Assembly: GCF_027913215.1 (NCBI RefSeq)
Contig: NZ_CP115784.1
Coordinates: 1,674,001-1,738,000 of the forward strand
Source of the DNA: Paracoccus aerodenitrificans
GTDB lineage: Bacteria; Pseudomonadota; Alphaproteobacteria; Rhodobacterales; Rhodobacteraceae
DNA length: 64,000 nucleotides
Reading direction: 5' to 3'
Shown here: positions 46,148-55,724 of the stretch, one piece after another
How positions within the stretch are numbered: position 1 is the first letter of the stretch
Layout of the letters: each line of letters starts with the position of its first letter
Translations under genes and position numbers: made by a program
Notes under the pieces: model-generated
What the model was told of the DNA's origin: nothing
Seen by the model: the letters and a program-made list of their open reading frames with translations, nothing else
Databases searched by the model: none

Positions 46148-48102
46148 CAGTTGCCGTGCGCGGCGGTGAGGTTTGCGTCGCTGAGCAGGCGGCGATGTCT
46201 TTGCGCCTGTGCGAGAACGTCCTGAAACCGGGTGATGCCCTTGGCCTCCAGCGCGGGCAACATGCGCAGATAGGCCTGCGCGGTTGCGGCGGCGTCTCCC
46301 ATTGCGGTGTGGCGCAGTTCCGCGGGCAGCTCGACCTTCAGCCTGTCGCAAATCGCATCGAGGCTGTGGACCGCGCCCTGCCCCCAGATCATCGCCGAAA
46401 GCAGTACCGTATCCATCACCCGGTTCGGGAAATGCTGGCCGGTTTCCGCTTCCGCCGCACGGAGCAGCCCCATATCGAACGGTGCGTTATGCGCGATCAG
46501 CACCGCCCCTTCCGAGAAATGATGAAACCCGCGCAGAGCGGTTGTCATATCCGGGGCGTCGGTGACCATCTGATCGGTGATGCCGTGAATAGCGGTCGAG
46601 GATTGCGGAATCGGGCGGCCCGGATTGACCAGAGTATCGAAGGTTTCGCCGGTCAGCCTGCCTCCGGCAAGGCGCAGCCCGGCAATCTGGACGATGCGAT
46701 CCGAGAGAGACAGTCCCGTCGTCTCGGTATCGAAGACCACACAGGTCAGCACGTTCAGCGGCCTCTGATCCGGCGCGGCGCGGCTGGCAAGCGCGAAATC
46801 ATAAGTGACCGAGGGACGCGCCTCACGGGCGACAGGAGAAATGCTCAGCGGAAGGGTGACCGCCGCGCCGGGTTCCGGCCAGATGCCGCTTCCATGCGCG
46901 GCAAGAATATCCGCGCCGGTCAGTTCGGGATGATCCGGATCGGGCGCCTCGTTCAGCCAGAGATCCAGCAGATCCGCGGGCAGATCCGCGCCTTGCCAGC
47001 GAAGCTGCAGAACGGCCTCGGCCTCCTTTTTGCGGATCGAGACGGTCGGAGGGCGTCCGCTTTCGGCCAGACGCTGCCCCAGCAAAGCAATCAGACCGCC
47101 GATCTGCCAGCCATCGGCGGCCAGCGTCACCGGCGCGATATCGTCCAGCGGAAGTCCCAGACCACGCGCCAGTTCCTCGGCGGCAACGCGGCGCTGTCGC
47201 GGGGCTGAGGGCGTCAGCGCTTTGTCCAGATCGCGCAACGCCGTGGCGATACCCTGCCCTTCATCGCGGATCGTCTGTTGCAGCCTGTCCGGCAGTGGCG
47301 CGTCAAGCCCGTCCAGCAGCGGGATCAGCGCAGCGGCATGGCGGCGCAGCGCCTCGACCGGGGCGCGGGGCGGGACAGGCTCTCGTCTGGCGGGGCGCAG
47401 GATCAGGATCGTGCCGCCTTCCTCATCCTGCATCTGCCGCAAGCGTCCCGAAAGCCTTGTCCCGTCCACGCCGCATAACGCCACATCTGTCGCCCCGGCC
47501 CCCGCCGCAAGCCGTTTCTGCGCCGCGTCCAGCCCGCCGGGCTTCAGGAAACGCCGCAGATCGCGGTCAAGCGCCAGCCCCGGCAGAAGCTGAGCGCTTG
47601 CCGCATTATAGAACAGCACCCGCCCGTCAGGATCGGTCAAAATCGCGCCTGCCCCGATATCGGAGAGAATATGTTCCAGCATGGATTTTTCGCGCGACTG
47701 AGCCTCGGCATGGGCGGACAGCGCCTCTGCCAGCCGGGCCTGCGCACGCGCCTGAGACTGCGCCGCAGCCCGCGCAGCCGGGGCGAGATCGGCCAGATAG
47801 CGGCCTTCCTTTTCATCGGGGACCGAGCCGGTCAGCAAGGCTCCGGCAAGGGTTTCGACCGGGCGGGCGATATTGGCGTCGAAAAGATACCAGACCAGAG
47901 TCACCAGCCCAAGCCCGCCCAGACCGGCAATCAGCGCGATATCGGCAAGCGCGTCGGTCATGCCGGGCGGGGCGGTGCCGCCTTCAGGGACCAGCACCCT
48001 GCCCGCAACCAGCAGCGCCACGGCAAGCAGCGCCAGAACCCCCGCAGCAAGCCCGGCGAAGATCAGGAACACCCGCAGCCGAAGCGACAGCCGCATCAGC
48101 AT
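46147..48102 (-). CDS. Membrane PAS/degenerate-kinase protein fused to a DnaQ-type 3'-5' exonuclease
   Basis: This is a 651-residue hybrid. Transmembrane helices lie near 9-34 and 53-73, followed by a HAMP-like helix and coiled coil (75-140) and a PAS-like domain (145-240). A region at about 250-423 recalls DHp and ATPase domains but lacks the H-box and N/G boxes (end: GSGIWPEPGAAVTLPLSIS). A complete DEDDh exonuclease at 450-620 has Asp458/Glu460 in VVFDTETTGL, Asp543 in IAHNAPFDMGLL and His598-Asp603 in HTAMGDAA. It overlaps the upstream lone receiver gene by 7 bp. Its role is unknown; signal-controlled DNA or RNA degradation is a hypothesis. Confidence 0.85.
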   Translation of the reverse strand: MLMRLSLRLRVFLIFAGLAAGVLALLAVALLVAGRVLVPEGGTAPPGMTDALADIALIAGLGGLGLVTLVWYLFDANIARPVETLAGALLTGSVPDEKEGRYLADLAPAARAAAQSQARAQARLAEALSAHAEAQSREKSMLEHILSDIGAGAILTDPDGRVLFYNAASAQLLPGLALDRDLRRFLKPGGLDAAQKRLAAGAGATDVALCGVDGTRLSGRLRQMQDEEGGTILILRPARREPVPPRAPVEALRRHAAALIPLLDGLDAPLPDRLQQTIRDEGQGIATALRDLDKALTPSAPRQRRVAAEELARGLGLPLDDIAPVTLAADGWQIGGLIALLGQRLAESGRPPTVSIRKKEAEAVLQLRWQGADLPADLLDLWLNEAPDPDHPELTGADILAAHGSGIWPEPGAAVTLPLSISPVAREARPSVTYDFALASRAAPDQRPLNVLTCVVFDTETTGLSLSDRIVQIAGLRLAGGRLTGETFDTLVNPGRPIPQSSTAIHGITDQMVTDAPDMTTALRGFHHFSEGAVLIAHNAPFDMGLLRAAEAETGQHFPNRVMDTVLLSAMIWGQGAVHSLDAICDRLKVELPAELRHTAMGDAAATAQAYLRMLPALEAKGITRFQDVLAQAQRHRRLLSDANLTAAHGN

Positions 48103-48470
48103 TTTTCGATGTCCAGCACCCGGGCCATTTCCGCCCGAAGTTCGGCCAGTTCGAAAGGTTTCGCGATGAACCCGTCCGCGCCAAGCGCTAACCCCTTGCG
48201 CCGCTCCATCACCGAGCCCCGCGCCGTCATCATCAGCACCCGCACATCGAGCAGACCCGGATCGGCCCGCATTTCCTGCACGATCTGATAGCCCGAGACA
48301 CCGGGCAGCATGATATCCAGCAGCACCAGATCGGGCCGCATCTCGCGCAGAGCCGATGTCGCGCCCTCGCCGGTGGCAAGACGCATATGTTCATGCCCGT
48401 CGCGCGTCAGCAGGAAATCGAGCGCGAGGGCGATATTGTCCTCATCCTCGATGACCATGATCCGCGCCAT
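48096..48470 (-). CDS. Stand-alone response-regulator receiver domain
   Basis: This 124-residue CheY-like receiver has no output domain. The acidic pocket (IEDEDN), phosphoacceptor Asp in DLVLLDIMLPG, Thr in MMTARG and Lys in FIAKPFELAEL are all present, so it should be phosphorylatable. Its 3' end overlaps the membrane exonuclease gene, which contains kinase-like sequence but no H-box. A true kinase must act from elsewhere unless the hybrid protein works by another route. Confidence 0.93.
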   Translation of the reverse strand: MARIMVIEDEDNIALALDFLLTRDGHEHMRLATGEGATSALREMRPDLVLLDIMLPGVSGYQIVQEMRADPGLLDVRVLMMTARGSVMERRKGLALGADGFIAKPFELAELRAEMARVLDIEKC

Positions 48471-48473
48471 CTC

Positions 48474-48977
48474 CTAACCCTCTCCGCAGATCGCGGCAAA
48501 AGCGGGATCGCCCTCTGAGGCCTGCCGCCATTCGCCCTCGGGCTGCCGGGTCCGGCCATTGGCGCAATCCACACCCTGTTCAACCGTGACGCTGCGCTTC
48601 CAGCGTTCGACAAGGATCACCGGAACGATATTGCTGCCATCATCGCCCTGCCGCACCGCATCGGGATCGATCAGCGCCATGCGCGAGGTCGGCGCGATCA
48701 GCAGGGTCCAGGGACGCAAAGCACTGCGCGAGGTGCCCTCGGCGATGATATCGACCCGTTCGGGCAGTTGCGCCTTGATCCGGCTGGCCCAGCTATATTC
48801 GTTCCAGCTTGCAAAGGCGATGATCGCCGCGCCGATCCCGGCGGGCAGAACCCATGTAGGCAGCGGACGGCCCGCGCGGCGCATCGCATGGGTGATCGCA
48901 AACAGCAAAGCCGCCGCCCCGATCGCCACGGCGAATGTCCCCAGAAGATCGGCGGCAACTCCGCTGAGACGGTTCAT
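48474..48977 (-). CDS. Small membrane protein of unknown function in the acetate cluster
   Basis: This 167-residue protein has two transmembrane helices, near 8-30 (LLGTFAVAIGAAALLFAITH) and 42-58, and a C-terminal extracytoplasmic domain of about 100 residues with two Cys. I do not recognise the family. It lies between the DUF294 gene (4-bp overlap at its start) and the receiver gene (3 bp after its stop), so it belongs to that operon. Confidence 0.7.
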   Translation of the reverse strand: MNRLSGVAADLLGTFAVAIGAAALLFAITHAMRRAGRPLPTWVLPAGIGAAIIAFASWNEYSWASRIKAQLPERVDIIAEGTSRSALRPWTLLIAPTSRMALIDPDAVRQGDDGSNIVPVILVERWKRSVTVEQGVDCANGRTRQPEGEWRQASEGDPAFAAICGEG

Positions 48978-50785
48978 GACAGCACTCCCTTACCCTGTCC
49001 CAAAGCGGATTGCATCGTGCGCACCACGACAAACGCATCCCGCAAATGACTGCGTTCGAAATCCGGCAGATCCGAGGGCGACAGGAAATTATCCGGTTTC
49101 CGCCCCGCCTTGACCAGAGCTGCCTGATTTTCCAGCCGCAGGCTCTGGATCAGATCATACGCTGCGATCAGATCCCGCGCTCCCCGGCCAGAGATCACCC
49201 CGGCATCCTCGGCTTCCTCCAGCCGGGCGCGGGTATTCACCGCCGTCAGCCTGCCCCGCAGCGCATGGACCCGCGCCATATCGGCGACTGGCACCACCCC
49301 GTTCATCTTCATGTCGATATGGCCCAGATGCTCGCCCGAACGGATCGTGGCAAAGCCCCGGATCAGCCCGAGCGGCGGCTGATGCTTCAGCGAATTCGAG
49401 ATCATATGCGCAACGAAGATCGAGTTTTTCGACGCGAGCTCAAGCGTTTCGGCCTGCAACCCGGACAGCAGCGCGGCATCGCCTCCGATCGCCCGCAGAT
49501 CGAACATGACCGAGGCCAGAATCTGCGCTTCCGGTGAAGGTTTCTCGATCCAGCCCCGGAAGTAATCGCGCCAGACGCTGCGCGGTTGCCGCCATCGCGG
49601 ATTGGTCGCCATCATGTCGCCGGGGCAATAGACATAGCCCGCCGCATTCAGCCCGTCGCTGACGAACCGGGCGAGGCTTTCATAATAGGGATCAGCCGGG
49701 TCGGTGCCATCGGTCAGGATCATGATATTATCCTGATCCGACACGCCGGTTTGATCCTGCCGCCCCTGACTGCCGCATGCCGCCCAGAGATAGGGCGCGG
49801 GCGGTGGGCCAAGCTGCGCCTCGGCCATGACCAGAAGCCGCCGTGTCACCGCATCGGCGATATCGGTGATCAGCCGCGTGACGACCTCGTGCCGCTGATG
49901 CGCTGCGACCAGCGAGACCAGCAGATCCGGGATACGCGAGGTGACCGCGGCCATGTCCCCGACAGTATCCGCCTGCGCCACATCGCGGATCAGCACCGAT
50001 GCCGAGATCGCCTGCACACGAGTCAGATCGGTCTGCGTGATCATCCCGACAAAGCGCCCGGCCTCGACCACCGGCAGATGACCGACGCGGCGCTCCATCA
50101 TGGCATTCAGCACATCCGAGCCAAGCGCCGAGGGCGGCAGACTGACCGGATCGGCGGTCATGATCGCGCTGACCGGATCAGAGCCGTCGCGGCCCTCGGC
50201 AACGACTCGGTTCGACATATCCCGGATCGTCACCAGCCCCAGCAGAGCGCCCGATGGATCGGTGATCCCAAGCGAAGAGACATGCGCCTGCCGCATCATC
50301 CGCGCGGCCTCGGCAATCGGCGTCTCCGGCGCGGCGCTCAGAGGGCTGCGGGTCAGCAGATCCGATACTTTCAGCGTTGCGATGTCTGCTCCGCCGCGCG
50401 TCGCAGGCCTGCCGCGACGGAAGAACCGGGCGAATGCCGGGCTGTCATTCAGCAGGTGCCGGAACTCGGCGGCAGGCAGCATCAGCACCGCTCCGGGCCG
50501 GATCACGCGGGCGGTGGTCGCGGCGGCGCCATCCTCAAGCAGGCCCCGCTCACCGAAACTGTTGCCGCGCGACAGCGATGAGACAAGACCGCCATGCGCA
50601 TCGGTGATCTCGACAGCGGCATTTTCGATCAGATAAAGCCCGTCAAGCCGTTCGCCGTGGCGATAGACGAACTCATCTGCGGCATATTCCCTGCGGGCGA
50701 AGGAACCGGCCACGCGGGTCAGCTCGTCCTCCGGCAGGCTGTCATAGGGGTGAATGCTGGAAATGAATTGCAGGATCTGATCCAT
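48974..50785 (-). CDS. cNMP-binding / CBS / DUF294 nucleotidyltransferase-like protein
   Basis: This is a 603-residue cytosolic protein. A cyclic-nucleotide-binding-like domain covers residues 10-120 (GNSFGERGLLEDGAAATTAR). Two CBS domains follow at about 140-260. A DUF294 GlnD-like nucleotidyltransferase domain has the GS...DxD pattern GSQGRQDQTGVSDQDNIMI at about 340-360. A C-terminal DUF294_C domain ends the protein. Such proteins often sit beside acetate or dicarboxylate uptake genes and are thought to be regulators sensing nucleotides. It follows the symporter gene after a strong terminator and overlaps the next gene by 4 bp. Confidence 0.88.
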   Translation of the reverse strand: MDQILQFISSIHPYDSLPEDELTRVAGSFARREYAADEFVYRHGERLDGLYLIENAAVEITDAHGGLVSSLSRGNSFGERGLLEDGAAATTARVIRPGAVLMLPAAEFRHLLNDSPAFARFFRRGRPATRGGADIATLKVSDLLTRSPLSAAPETPIAEAARMMRQAHVSSLGITDPSGALLGLVTIRDMSNRVVAEGRDGSDPVSAIMTADPVSLPPSALGSDVLNAMMERRVGHLPVVEAGRFVGMITQTDLTRVQAISASVLIRDVAQADTVGDMAAVTSRIPDLLVSLVAAHQRHEVVTRLITDIADAVTRRLLVMAEAQLGPPPAPYLWAACGSQGRQDQTGVSDQDNIMILTDGTDPADPYYESLARFVSDGLNAAGYVYCPGDMMATNPRWRQPRSVWRDYFRGWIEKPSPEAQILASVMFDLRAIGGDAALLSGLQAETLELASKNSIFVAHMISNSLKHQPPLGLIRGFATIRSGEHLGHIDMKMNGVVPVADMARVHALRGRLTAVNTRARLEEAEDAGVISGRGARDLIAAYDLIQSLRLENQAALVKAGRKPDNFLSPSDLPDFERSHLRDAFVVVRTMQSALGQGKGVLS

Positions 50786-50799
50786 TTCGGCCCCGTCAG

Positions 50800-50834
50800 G
50801 AAAAATGCCGCGCCCCCGGTATCAGGGGCGCGGC
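50800..50834 (-). terminator. Strong terminator between the symporter and DUF294 genes
   Basis: A perfect 10-bp stem GCCGCGCCCC / GGGGCGCGGC with an 8-nt loop is followed on the minus strand by ATTTTTCC. It separates acs-DUF4212-symporter transcripts from the regulatory genes downstream, fully or in part. Confidence 0.85.
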
Positions 50835-50841
50835 GCGTGGT

Positions 50842-52650
50842 TCAGTGACCCGTGGCCGCACCGGCTCCGCGCGGAACGCGGATCGATTCGACCAGTTCGA
50901 CGATCTCCTCGGGCGGTTCTTCGGTCGCATTGGACACGAAATACGCCACGCCGAAATTGATCAGTGCACCGATCACCCCGAAGGATGCAGGCGAGATGCC
51001 GAACAGCCAGTTTGCCGGATTATCCTCGAACAGATTGGTGCCCGCGATGAACAGGAACCCTTTATACGAGAAGATATACAGCAGCGTTGAGGCGATACCG
51101 GCAACCATGCCCCAGATCGCACCCTGCTTGTTGATGCGGGTCGAGAAGATCCCCATCATCAGCACCGGGAAGATCGAGGATGCCGCAAGCCCGAAGGCAA
51201 GCGCCACGGTCTGCGCCGCAAAGCCCGGCGGATTCAGCCCCAGTATCGTCGCAACAAGGATCGACACCGCCATCGAGATCCGGGCGGCGTTCAGTTCGCC
51301 CTTCTCGCTGATATCCGGCGCGAGCCAGCCTTTCACGAGGTCATGCGACACCGCACCCGAGATCGCCAGCAGCAGACCCGCCGCCGTCGACAGCGCCGCA
51401 GCCAGACCGCCCGCCGCCACGATGGCGATGACCCATCCCGGCAGGTTGGCGATTTCGGGATTGGCCAGAACCATGATGTCGTTATTCACGGTTGTCAGCT
51501 CGTTCCCGGTCAGACCCTGTTCCTCAATGGCTGCGGTCAGCGCTTCGCTTTCGCCGCTTTCATTATAGTACTGGATCAGGCCGTCGCCGTTCTTGTCTTC
51601 CCAGTTCAGCAGGCCGGTCACCTGCCAGTTGCGCATCCACTGCTTGTCCTCATCGTTCTCGATGGATTCAAGCGTGACGGCGGGCTGGCTGAACGTCTCT
51701 CCGGCCTCGGCACCCGGCCACATCGTCGTGGTCAGGTTGAAGCGCGACATCGCCCCCACAGCCGGAGCCACGGTGTAAAGCAGAGCGATGAAGACAAGCG
51801 CCCATCCCGCCGATTTCCGCGCATCCGCGACTTTCGGGACGGTGAAGAAGCGGATGATGACATGGGGCAGACCCGCCGTCCCGATCATCAGCGCCAGCGT
51901 GAACAGCGCCATATCCAGCGTGCTGGTGTGATGCGCGGTATATTGACGGAAACCCAGATCGGTCACCACCTGGTCCAGCTTGGCCAGGAACTTCGTGTCG
52001 GTCCCGCTCAGATTGCCGAACAGCCCGGTCTGCGGCAGGAAATGCCCGGTCAGTTGCAGCGCGATGAAGATCGCCGGGATCGTATAGGCGATGATCAGCA
52101 CCACATATTGCGCCACCTGCGTATAGGTGATGCCCTTCATCCCGCCCAGGACCGCATAGCAGAACACAAGCGCCGCCCCGATCCAGAGGCCGGTCGAGTT
52201 CGACACTTCCAGATAGCGCGAGAAGGTCACGCCGACGCCGGTCATCTGCCCGATCACATAGGTGATCGAGATGATCAGCAGGCAGACCACGCCGATGATC
52301 CGCGCGGTGCGCGAATAGAAGCGATCGCCGATGAATTCCGGCACGGTGAACTTGCCGAATTTGCGTAGATAGGGCGCCAGCAACATGGCCAGCAGCACAT
52401 AACCGCCCGTCCAGCCCATCAGATAGGTCGAGTTATCATAGCCGGTAAAGGCGATCAGCCCCGCCATCGAGATGAACGAAGCCGCAGACATCCAGTCCGC
52501 CGCCGTCGCCATGCCGTTCATCACCGGGCTGACGCCCCGGTTCGCGGCATAGAACTCGCTTGTGGATCCCGCGCGGGCCCAGATCGCGATGCCGATATAC
52601 AGCGCGAAACTCAGACCGATGAAGATCAGATTGAGGGTAAACTGGCTCAT
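50842..52650 (-). CDS. Sodium:solute symporter, VC_2705/ActP-like (probable acetate uptake)
   Basis: This 602-residue SSS-family transporter has about 13 transmembrane helices, with GFVSPVMNGMATAADWMSAAS-like sequence early and AAGGLAAALSTAAGLLLAIS later. A hydrophilic insertion at about 320-390 contains DKNGDGLIQYYN, an EF-hand-like loop starting at Asp352. The insertion and the adjacent DUF4212 small subunit point to the VC_2705 subfamily (TIGR03648, as I recall) rather than classical ActP. Position next to acs supports acetate or another short-chain acid as substrate. It starts 2 bp after the DUF4212 gene. Confidence 0.88.
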   Translation of the reverse strand: MSQFTLNLIFIGLSFALYIGIAIWARAGSTSEFYAANRGVSPVMNGMATAADWMSAASFISMAGLIAFTGYDNSTYLMGWTGGYVLLAMLLAPYLRKFGKFTVPEFIGDRFYSRTARIIGVVCLLIISITYVIGQMTGVGVTFSRYLEVSNSTGLWIGAALVFCYAVLGGMKGITYTQVAQYVVLIIAYTIPAIFIALQLTGHFLPQTGLFGNLSGTDTKFLAKLDQVVTDLGFRQYTAHHTSTLDMALFTLALMIGTAGLPHVIIRFFTVPKVADARKSAGWALVFIALLYTVAPAVGAMSRFNLTTTMWPGAEAGETFSQPAVTLESIENDEDKQWMRNWQVTGLLNWEDKNGDGLIQYYNESGESEALTAAIEEQGLTGNELTTVNNDIMVLANPEIANLPGWVIAIVAAGGLAAALSTAAGLLLAISGAVSHDLVKGWLAPDISEKGELNAARISMAVSILVATILGLNPPGFAAQTVALAFGLAASSIFPVLMMGIFSTRINKQGAIWGMVAGIASTLLYIFSYKGFLFIAGTNLFEDNPANWLFGISPASFGVIGALINFGVAYFVSNATEEPPEEIVELVESIRVPRGAGAATGH

Positions 52651-52651
52651 C

Positions 52652-52909
52652 TTACTCCTCCACGCCGTGTTCGCGGTCGAGCTTGTTCATGCGCCAGGCA
52701 TAGAAGAAGATCAGCACGATAAAGACCAGGATCGAGCCCTGCTGCGCGAACCAGAACCCCAGATCGGTGCCTCCGATGCCAATGCCGCTGAGCAGAGGCC
52801 GGAAGATGATCGCGAAGCCATAGGACACCAGTGCCCAGATGGCGATGCAGATATAGATGATCCTCAGATTCGCGCGCCAATAGGCGTTGGTTGATTGCTT
52901 GTCGCTCAT
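52652..52909 (-). CDS. DUF4212 symporter small subunit
   Basis: This 85-residue protein has two transmembrane helices, at about 16-38 and 55-78, with YWRANLRIIYICIAIWALVS and WFAQQGSILVFIVLIFFYAW. This is the DUF4212 (TIGR03647-like) family, which partners the adjacent VC_2705-type symporter. Its stop lies just before the symporter start, so the two are surely co-translated. Confidence 0.92.
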   Translation of the reverse strand: MSDKQSTNAYWRANLRIIYICIAIWALVSYGFAIIFRPLLSGIGIGGTDLGFWFAQQGSILVFIVLIFFYAWRMNKLDREHGVEE

Positions 52910-52956
52910 GTCCCTTGGTTCCTCCCTTGTGACATGTACCGCCTGTCTTTCACCGA

Positions 52957-52981
52957 CCCGCGCACGGCGGCTGTGCGCGGG
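52957..52981 (-). other. Perfect inverted repeat between acs and the DUF4212 gene
   Basis: CCCGCGCAC and GTGCGCGGG flank a 7-nt loop. There is no T run on either strand, so a terminator is unlikely. In a shared minus-strand transcript it would form a stable stem that could protect the acs message or tune the ratio of acs to transporter. Confidence 0.5.
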
Positions 52982-53000
52982 GGCGATGATCGGGGCGTGT

Positions 53001-54956
<1,956 letters not shown>

Positions 54957-55060
54957 TGCAATCTCCCCCTCCTACGGCGATGGCCCGAAACAGCCCTGAA
55001 AGACCTTTTCCGCCATCTGGCTGGCCCGAGTTAATCACGCCATATTGAATACGTAAAGTA

Positions 55061-55120
55061 TTTTGTTAAAACGATAATTTTGTAAATTCATTGACGGATA
55101 TCAGTTTAATTTTGTAAAAT
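55061..55120. promoter_or_regulatory. Three TTTTGT(T)AAA boxes in the acs/HugZ divergent promoter region
   Basis: TTTTGTTAAA at 55061, TTTTGTAAA at 55078 and TTTTGTAAA at 55110 stand out in an AT-rich 80-bp stretch of a GC-rich genome. They resemble the TTTGCAAA-type half-sites of ScfR-family (RamB/PccR) regulators of acetate and propionate genes, as I recall them. Binding is inferred. Confidence 0.5.
55091..55120 (+). promoter_or_regulatory. Sigma-70-like promoter for the HugZ-like gene
   Basis: TTGACG is followed after 18 nt by TAAAAT. The start site would fall near 55127, leaving a leader of about 54 nt to the ATG at 55181 but only about 6 nt to the ATG at 55133. The third TTTTGTAAA box overlaps the -10 element. 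Confidence 0.45.
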
Positions 55121-55180
55121 ATTCACAGCCCCATGACAGGAAAGCTTGCCTTCCCGGCGATCAGGGGCCAGCCTGACCGC

Positions 55181-55669
55181 ATGATGAAAAACCCCGTCCA
55201 CAACCCGGATGATGAGGCTCGCGCTTTGGTGCGCAGGCTGATTGCGGATATAAGACATGTGGTCCTCTCGGTTCAGGACAGACAAAGCGGTCACCCGCAT
55301 CTTTCACGGATCGCCGTACAGGCGGATGCTGACGCTGTGCCGGTCGCATTCCTCTCGGAAATCGCGCATCATACGCGGCTTCTGCATACCGAACCCCGCG
55401 CGGGTCTGCTGATCGAGGATCTTTCTGATCGCGGAGACGCGATGGCCCGTCCCCGCCTGACATTGCGCGTGATTGCCGAGAAACTGCCGCAGGATTCACC
55501 AGACCATGAAGCACGCATCGCCTCATGGGTCGCACAGAACCCCAAGGCGAAAATCTACGCGGCATTGCCGGATTTCTTCTTCTGGCGGATGCGGCCTATG
55601 GGCGGTTTGCTGAATGCCGGGTTCGGCAAGGCCTATGTGTTTTCGGAAAGCGACCTGCGCCAGCCATGA
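55181..55669 (+). CDS. HugZ-like pyridoxamine 5'-phosphate oxidase-fold protein
   Basis: This protein of about 162 residues has a split-barrel flavin/haem-binding fold, with DEARALVRRLIADIRHVVLS, GHPHLSRIAVQAD, HTRLLHTEPRAGLLIED and ARPRLTLRV. This pattern matches HugZ-type haem-utilisation or PNPOx-like proteins; the cofactor is not certain. The family N-terminus and the promoter position favour the ATG at 55181 (or 55184) over 55133. It diverges from acs and is convergent with the beta-helix gene. Confidence 0.75.
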   Translation: MMKNPVHNPDDEARALVRRLIADIRHVVLSVQDRQSGHPHLSRIAVQADADAVPVAFLSEIAHHTRLLHTEPRAGLLIEDLSDRGDAMARPRLTLRVIAEKLPQDSPDHEARIASWVAQNPKAKIYAALPDFFFWRMRPMGGLLNAGFGKAYVFSESDLRQP

Positions 55670-55672
55670 AAA

Positions 55673-55697
55673 GACCCCGAGCCGACAGCCCGGGGTC
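55673..55697 (-). terminator. Terminator after the beta-helix gene
   Basis: The stem GACCCCG / CGGGGTC is followed on the minus strand by TTTTCATGG. It ends the beta-helix transcript and may also act for the convergent HugZ-like gene. Confidence 0.65.
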
Positions 55698-55724
55698 CCC
55701 GAAAATCCATGCAGCGGAAACGCC

